DNA from: an uncultured Prolixibacteraceae bacterium
GTDB taxonomy: Bacteria; Bacteroidota; Bacteroidia; Bacteroidales; Prolixibacteraceae
Direction of reading: 5' to 3'
DNA: 38,842 bases
NCBI GenBank assembly: GCA_937915865.1
Contig: CALGIG010000114.1
Location: forward strand, 1-38,842
The stretch's first letter is position 1. Each line of letters opens with the position of its first letter. Below the pieces are notes generated by a model. It worked only from the letters and a program-made list of their open reading frames with translations. It did not search any database and was not told the DNA's origin. The position numbers and the translations under genes were made by a program. Positions 34,879 through 38,842 of this stretch are shown here, piece by piece.

Positions 34879-35910
34879 TTATTCATCGCCAAAACAAACA
34901 CCCATTTTCCGTCCTTTCTGGATCAGGTTATCATCAGGTGAAACCAAGCGAAGTTTTCCACCCACTTCTTCGAGCGGAACCGGCACCAAATCGTTGTTTT
35001 TTAAAGCTACCATTGTTCCAAAATTACCTTCGGCAATACATTGGGCAGCATACGACCCGTAACGGGTTGCCAAAATACGGTCCATTGGCGAAGGACTTCC
35101 TCCTCGTTGCGTATATCCCAAAACTGTTTCACGCGCTTCAACATCAACCCTCGACTGGACCATCTCCGAAATAAACCGGGCTGCCGACATATCTTTCGGA
35201 TGTTTAATTCCTTCGGCAACAACAATAATTGAATACGGTTTCTTATGGTGGAAACGTTCTTCAACCCGGTGAATTACCACATCCATCGAATATTCAATTT
35301 CTGGAATAAGTATAATATCGCCACCACCAGCCATTCCGGCATACAAAGCAATCCAACCAGCTGTGTGCCCCATTACTTCAACAATCATAACCCTTCCATG
35401 CGAGTTTGCAGTGCTATGTAAGCGGTCAACTGCTTCTGTAGCAATGTTCACAGCCGAATCGAAACCAAAGGTCATATCTGTTCCCCAAACATCATTATCA
35501 ATGGTTTTAGGGATTCCAATAACATTTAAACCAATTTTTGAAAGGTGATGAGCAGTTTTCATTGTACCGTTTCCACCAATACAAACCAATCCGTCGAGGC
35601 CCAATTCATCGTAATTTTGCTTGATTAATGCTGGTTTATCATTGTCCTCTTCAGTAACAATTTTAAAAGGTTTTTCTCTTGAAGTTCCTAAAATGGTCCC
35701 TCCCAGGGTAAGTATACCTGAAAGGTCCTTTTCTTTAAGTTCAGCATATTGTTTATGAATCAATCCGGTATAGCCCGACGAAAAACCAATTACTTCCATT
35801 CCATATTCAACAATAGCAGTCTTTCCAATTCCACGAATGGCAGCATTAAGTCCCGGACAATCTCCCCCTGCAGTCAAAATACCAATTCGCTTAACTTTAG
35901 TCTTAATCAT
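34879..35910 (-). CDS. pfkA: 6-phosphofructokinase
   Basis: This enzyme phosphorylates fructose 6-phosphate to the 1,6-bisphosphate, the committed step of glycolysis. The 343-residue protein has the N-terminal phosphate loop GGDCPGLNAAIRG at 15-27 and GTSREKPF at about 75-82. The donor-site loop is GGNGTMKTA at 112-120 and the catalytic segment PKTIDND is at 134-140 with Asp138. MGHTAGWIALYAGMAGG and LGYTQRGGSPSPMDR follow. Gly115 in the donor loop is the ATP-type residue, while Lys135 before TIDND is usual in the PPi/group III branch, so this is a group III, probably ATP-using enzyme. The donor should be tested rather than assumed. The 226-base spacer 35911-36136 holds only promoter sequence of the next gene. 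Confidence 0.93.
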   Translation of the reverse strand: MIKTKVKRIGILTAGGDCPGLNAAIRGIGKTAIVEYGMEVIGFSSGYTGLIHKQYAELKEKDLSGILTLGGTILGTSREKPFKIVTEEDNDKPALIKQNYDELGLDGLVCIGGNGTMKTAHHLSKIGLNVIGIPKTIDNDVWGTDMTFGFDSAVNIATEAVDRLHSTANSHGRVMIVEVMGHTAGWIALYAGMAGGGDIILIPEIEYSMDVVIHRVEERFHHKKPYSIIVVAEGIKHPKDMSAARFISEMVQSRVDVEARETVLGYTQRGGSPSPMDRILATRYGSYAAQCIAEGNFGTMVALKNNDLVPVPLEEVGGKLRLVSPDDNLIQKGRKMGVCFGDE

Positions 35911-36073
35911 ATTTTTTAAGTTTGCTGTTTCAGAATTAACATCGAATATAAGAAATCTAATTCATTTTGGATTCATCGAAATAAAGGTTTATAGAATTAA
36001 AAACAAATAAGGTGTGCTTCAAAATTGTTCCTACGAAGCTTACTCTTCCAACAATCGAATATTCAAAATTTAT

Positions 36074-36081
36074 TACCTTTG
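36074..36081 (+). promoter_or_regulatory. -7 promoter element of the DUF1080 gene
   Basis: TACCTTTG, a full match to TAnnTTTG, 56 bases before the ATG at 36137. No TTTG at -33. Confidence 0.5.
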
Positions 36082-36136
36082 TCTGCGAAGAAACTTTAAA
36101 CCATATTAAATTATCAATAAACAAATTCAATTCCTT

Positions 36137-36937
36137 ATGAGAAAGATTTATTCCCTTTTGCTCGCAGGAACTATCGTATTTGCGGTATCGTGCCAGAGCG
36201 GTCAGCAAAAAGCTGCTCAGACAGCTGAAAAAGAAAAAAGCGCGGCTGTACAGGAAACCCCTGAATTAAATAAACTCACTTCTGATGAAGCCAAAGCAGG
36301 ATGGGTTTTGTTGTTTGATGGAAAAACATCAACAGGATGGAGAGGTTACAACAAAACTGAATTTCCGAAAGGTTGGGAAGTTGTTGATGGAACCCTGCAC
36401 TGCATTGGTACTGGCAAAGGCGAAGCTGGCGCTGAAAATGGCGGTGATATCATTTATGACAAAAAATTCAAAAACTTCGACCTGAAGCTGGAATGGAAAG
36501 TCCAGGAAGGCGGAAACTCTGGTATTTTTTATTTAGGACAGGAAGTTAAAGACTGGCCTATTTATAAAACTGCACCTGAAATGCAGATTTTGGACAACGA
36601 ACGCCATCCTGATGCTCAATTAGGTAAAGATGGTAACCGCCAGGCTGGTTCGTTGTATGATTTAATCCCGGCTAAACCACAAAATGCAAAACCTGCCGGC
36701 GAATGGAACTCGATTGAAATTATTTGTTATAAAGGAACGGTTGTTCACAAACAGAATGGCGCAACTGTTGTTGAATACCACTTGTGGACTGACGATTGGA
36801 AAAAGCTGGTTAAAGACAGTAAATTTCCAAACCTGAATGAAAAATGGGCCGATGTTGCTCCTGAAGGTTATATTGCTTTCCAGGATCACGGTGATAATGT
36901 TTGGTTCCGCAATGTAAAAATTAAAGAATTGCAATAA
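36137..36937 (+). CDS. DUF1080 (3-keto-disaccharide hydrolase domain) lipoprotein
   Basis: A 266-residue lipoprotein with lipobox FAVSC (Cys19) and a short charged, Ala/Gln/Glu-rich tether to about residue 45. The rest is one DUF1080 domain, a concanavalin-like beta-sandwich also called 3-keto-disaccharide hydrolase. Segments seen are GWVLLFDGKTSTGWRGY, GWEVVDGTLHCIG, FDLKLEWKVQEGGNSGIFYL, EMQILDNERHPDAQ, AGSLYDLI, EWNSIEIICYKGTVVHKQNG and GYIAFQDHGDNVWFRNVKIK. Some family members cleave 3-keto-glycosides made by a GFO/IDH/MocA dehydrogenase; no such partner is in the window. It has its own promoter element and terminator. Confidence 0.93.
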   Translation: MRKIYSLLLAGTIVFAVSCQSGQQKAAQTAEKEKSAAVQETPELNKLTSDEAKAGWVLLFDGKTSTGWRGYNKTEFPKGWEVVDGTLHCIGTGKGEAGAENGGDIIYDKKFKNFDLKLEWKVQEGGNSGIFYLGQEVKDWPIYKTAPEMQILDNERHPDAQLGKDGNRQAGSLYDLIPAKPQNAKPAGEWNSIEIICYKGTVVHKQNGATVVEYHLWTDDWKKLVKDSKFPNLNEKWADVAPEGYIAFQDHGDNVWFRNVKIKELQ

Positions 36938-36960
36938 GCTCATTCAATATAGAAAAACGA

Positions 36961-36988
36961 AAAGCCTCCGGTAAGGGGGCTTTTTTTT
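36961..36988 (+). terminator. Terminator after the DUF1080 gene
   Basis: A 9-bp stem (36961-36969, 36975-36983) with one G-T wobble, a 5-base loop and eight Ts. It directly abuts the stop codon of the convergent Rhs head remnant. Confidence 0.9.
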
Positions 36989-36991
36989 GTA

Positions 36992-37147
36992 TCACTCCGG
37001 CACTCCCGAATTATAACTTACAGGGATTTTCCCATAAACCAAGAATGATTCAGCCCTCGGACTTGGCGGGACAGGATCTTTAGTTTGCCCCCAAAGATAA
37101 TTTCCTAGGATTAGAAATAACAAACAGCTTAATAATTTCTTTTTCAT
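36992..37147 (-). pseudogene. Orphan N-terminal fragment of an Rhs/YD-repeat protein (head 2)
   Basis: A 51-codon frame with a signal peptide (MKKKLLSCLLFLILGNYLWG) followed by PPSPRAESFLVYGKIPVSYN and SGVPE, then a stop. The order 'PSPxAxSxxxYGxIPVSYxxGVPxI' is that of the mature N-terminus of Bacteroidota Rhs-type proteins. It stops where those proteins go on to ISIPL, and the DUF1080 terminator begins 4 bases beyond. It is either a deletion remnant or, less likely, a tiny secreted protein. Its ATG is 8 bases after the stop of head 1, and the two are homologous, so they arose by duplication or recombination. Confidence 0.65.
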
Positions 37148-37155
37148 AATTAGTT

Positions 37156-37461
37156 CTACTTTAACAGATTTAAATTCCACCCTAAACCTACCCATGAAGC
37201 AATATCGTCGACCTTAATTCCTGATCCATGATAAGATATTGAAACCTGCGTTTCGACATCGTTAGCTTTTAGGCTTGCAAGAGGTATTGAAATGTCCGGA
37301 ACTCCAGTATATAACGGAACAGGTATTTCACCATATTTGGCAAATGAATAGGAGTTTGGAGTAGGTTGAATCCATTTTGTTGCATCTTGGGAATAAGTTG
37401 TACTTAGTATTCCAAGGATAAAAGTTAACATTAATCCAATAATTATTACATATCGTTTCAT
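37156..37461 (-). pseudogene. Orphan N-terminal fragment of an Rhs/YD-repeat protein (head 1)
   Basis: A 101-codon frame from the ATG at 37461 (MKRYVIIIGLMLTFILGIL signal; an upstream in-frame start adds 14 residues before a good signal peptide). It has QPTPNSYSFAKYGEIPVPLY, GVPDISIPLASLKANDVETQ, and SYHGSGIKVDDIASWVGLGW, then NLNLLK and a stop. This is the conserved head of Bacteroidota Rhs-type proteins, which normally continues GWNLNAGGVI into a body of over a thousand residues. The match ends exactly at GWNLN, so the body has been lost. Same strand as the Rhs C-terminal gene at the window edge and downstream of it. Confidence 0.7.
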
Positions 37462-37857
37462 TTTTGTATAAGCTTTAATTGTGTTGTGTATTGAAAGCCC
37501 CATTTACGCCCTCTCCCGCCTGAGGCGAGAAGGGCTTAAAACCAATATGGGTTGAGGCTTTTGTAAGTATTTCCGGCTTTTGTGGCCTGGCACAGAATAG
37601 GTTTCACCTTCCGGGTGAAACCTATTCTGGTATCATTTCAGTAGGACTATGCTCCGCGCTGTGGTGGCCTGTCTCCCCTCCCTCGGAGGGGTTGGGGAGG
37701 CTTCCGCTTCTTATCCTGCCCATCCTTTAATCCTGAAAATCATAGTTCAGACATTTTTCAAGATTAAAAATCCTAGGCTAATAAGTGTCAATTGCAAATT
37801 GACACTAGCGTCTGCCAGCTTTCTGCATATCCCAAAGAGCAGAGGAAGATTTCCTGC
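37462..37857. repeat. Palindrome-rich spacer between the Rhs heads and the membrane protein gene
   Basis: This 396-base spacer has no convincing gene but at least four inverted repeats. 37508-37535 has a CGCCT-G-AGGCG core with TCTC/GAGA and GCCC/GGGC flanks. 37594-37628 is a perfect 15-bp stem with a 5-base loop. 37667-37701 has CCCCTCC/GGAGGGG inside GCCT/AGGC. 37784-37806 is a perfect 10-bp stem with a 3-base loop. A non-palindromic stretch at 37713-37753 (ATCCTGCCCATCCTTTAATC onward, ending TTCAGACA) resembles a short intergenic repeat I remember from other Bacteroidota genomes; this is unverified. Confidence 0.7.
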
Positions 37858-38052
37858 TTATAGTTTCATTAACTCTCTAACAAATAGGATCACCCCGACA
37901 ATTATTATACCGATTGCAGCAGTATACATTTGGGTGTGATTACCATAACCACCGTGATCTCCATTTATCCTTCTTTTCGTTAAAATAACAAAACTAAAGA
38001 TACCTGCAATTATCATTAAAAGTCCCCAAACCGCATTCCAAAAATTTAACAT
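37858..38052 (-). CDS. Small two-helix membrane protein, candidate immunity protein
   Basis: A 64-residue protein with two predicted transmembrane helices, about 5-24 (WNAVWGLLMIIAGIFSFVIL) and 43-60 (YTAAIGIIIVGVILFVREL). They are joined by a short hydrophilic loop rich in Gly, His and Arg (KRRINGDHGGYGNHTQ). Its ATG comes 2 bases after the stop of the Rhs gene, and a ribosome-binding-like GAAAGGA lies inside the end of that gene. Position and size are those of an immunity gene in polymorphic toxin loci, and a membrane-embedded immunity protein would suit a membrane-acting tip. No family was recognised; it could also be an unrelated small membrane protein. Confidence 0.65.
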   Translation of the reverse strand: MLNFWNAVWGLLMIIAGIFSFVILTKRRINGDHGGYGNHTQMYTAAIGIIIVGVILFVRELMKL

Positions 38053-38054
38053 TG

Positions 38055-38842
38055 TTATTTCCTTTCTTCATCATTTCTATTAGAAAAAGCATTAGTAATC
38101 GCATTTAAAGCCTTGTTATATGCGTCAGAAAAGAACTGCAAAATGCCAGAACTTTCTTTTGTAAATTTTCCTGCATTTTCAAGACCCTTAACTTTATTCC
38201 CTAAAGCTCCAAATGCGGTGTTAGTAGCAAAATCCATAGTAGCTTTCACATATTTACCGTCGGAAGCATCTAATGCATAATTTATCAATGTTCCTGGAGC
38301 TTCGACGACCTTGCCTGCTCCAACTAAAATCATTGACTCTCCGGCTGTAAAAGGAGCCGCTACATATCCTGTTGCTTGCATTGCTGTCCCAAGCTTTTCA
38401 GAAGCATCTGCAACATTTCTGGCTTCTTCTTTTACTGCTCCTTTAATTTCTTTGCGGATTTCGGCCTGTTTTTCGTTGTGAGCCTTTGTTTCTTTAAGCT
38501 TTTCTGTGGTCGATTCACTTGGGGTTTTAATATTCAACCCAACTGATGCCAAAGCTTTAGTTGCGATTTCCTTCAGATCAAATTTCAAAGGTTCCCTTTT
38601 CTTGACTTCATCTTCAGGCCCCATTCCCATAAAGTCCGTGAACCGTATCGGGTTATTACGACCATAACTATATAATGAATGGAAATAATACTTTTCTGCT
38701 TTTGGGTCTATTGTATAAAACCTTCCCAGTTGCGGGTCATACATCCTTGCGCCGTAGTCGAACCAGTCGATCTTGGTACCAGCCAACACGTCGTCCTGGA
38801 ATTCCTTGCCGTTGTAGAGCAGCTTGTTTTTGGAAGCGCCGG
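38055..38842 (-). CDS. Rhs/YD-repeat protein, C-terminal core end and variable tip (5' part outside the window)
   Basis: The frame is open to the window edge, and 261 residues are visible. The first ~73 are the Rhs-associated core end: NKLLYNGKEFQDD, then WFDYGARMYDPQLGRFYTID, and SLYSYGRNNPIRFTDFMGM, the last a variant of the usual DPxGM boundary. The remaining ~188 residues form the tip. It starts with a charged helical part (TEKLKETKAHNEKQAEIRKE), then a Gly/Ala-rich hydrophobic stretch (TGYVAAPFTAGESMILVGAG), then NTAFGALGNKVKG and a basic end. That is a pre-toxin region common in Bacteroidota Rhs proteins. No nuclease or ADP-ribosyltransferase motif is seen, with no Cys and one His in the tip. 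Base composition drops in G+C at the core-tip boundary. Confidence 0.88.
   Translation of the reverse strand, partial: GASKNKLLYNGKEFQDDVLAGTKIDWFDYGARMYDPQLGRFYTIDPKAEKYYFHSLYSYGRNNPIRFTDFMGMGPEDEVKKREPLKFDLKEIATKALASVGLNIKTPSESTTEKLKETKAHNEKQAEIRKEIKGAVKEEARNVADASEKLGTAMQATGYVAAPFTAGESMILVGAGKVVEAPGTLINYALDASDGKYVKATMDFATNTAFGALGNKVKGLENAGKFTKESSGILQFFSDAYNKALNAITNAFSNRNDEERK

Noticed and set aside
35957..36208. Minus-strand frame of 83 codons between pfkA and the DUF1080 gene
   Set aside because: It covers the DUF1080 promoter and signal-peptide region and has no signal or domain.
37462..37503. Longer start for Rhs head 1
   Set aside because: It would put 14 polar residues before an otherwise normal signal peptide; the ATG at 37461 is better.
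37649..37939. Plus-strand frame of 96 codons in the palindrome-rich spacer
   Set aside because: It reads through several palindromes and the antisense of the small membrane protein; the product is low in complexity with no family resemblance.

Overview
The window looks like a piece of a Bacteroidota chromosome, probably Bacteroidales/Marinilabiliales (Prolixibacteraceae-like; this placement is inference). The grounds are a FecI/FecR-SusC-SusD operon, promoters of the TTTG-N19-TAnnTTTG type, A+T-rich spacers, many Sec/lipoprotein-signal proteins, and the core gene order ECF sigma factor / rsmG / rpmH / PASTA protein / rluD / ddl.

Layout. 1-4594 is a housekeeping block: the 3' part of an ECF sigma gene, rsmG, rpmH (52 codons, with a textbook Bacteroidota promoter), a PASTA membrane protein, rluD and ddl. 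A convergent small secreted protein (4654-5163) and a 475-base repeat-bearing spacer follow. Next come dnaB (5639-7198) and, overlapping its 3' end, a secreted protein (7164-8459) of a family I recall being labelled 'asparagine synthetase B', although it shows none of the AsnB hallmarks. 8510-15666 is a nutrient-uptake locus (ECF sigma, FecR anti-sigma, SusC, SusD), followed by the decayed remains of an F5/8 type C (discoidin) domain gene with two in-frame stops. 16253-18357 (minus) is an OmpR-type response regulator and its histidine kinase. 18600-25488 (plus) holds a DUF1573 protein, meaB, a DUF4369-thioredoxin lipoprotein, lpdA and a FadL/OmpP1-type porin with an Ala/Gln-rich insert. 25578-32043 (minus) holds an AlkD-like protein, a C69 dipeptidase, a GH30 and a GH2 enzyme. 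A divergent DUF4965/glutaminase-type lipoprotein, pfkA (minus) and a DUF1080 lipoprotein follow.

The right end (36992-38842, minus) is the most dynamic part. It has the C-terminal end of an Rhs/YD-repeat protein running in from beyond the window, with a G+C-rich core and an A+T-rich tip. Two bases after it is a two-helix membrane protein placed like an immunity gene. Then comes a 396-base spacer packed with palindromes, and then two tandem orphan Rhs N-terminal 'heads' that stop after 101 and 51 residues.

How the parts work together. The ECF/FecR/SusCD locus should sense and import a glycan or peptide ligand, but it carries no intact enzyme of its own. The GH30, GH2, DUF4965 and DUF1080 proteins are secreted hydrolases elsewhere in the window that could process such substrates, but no regulatory link is visible. 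No tRNA, rRNA, CRISPR array, intact insertion sequence or replication origin was recognised.
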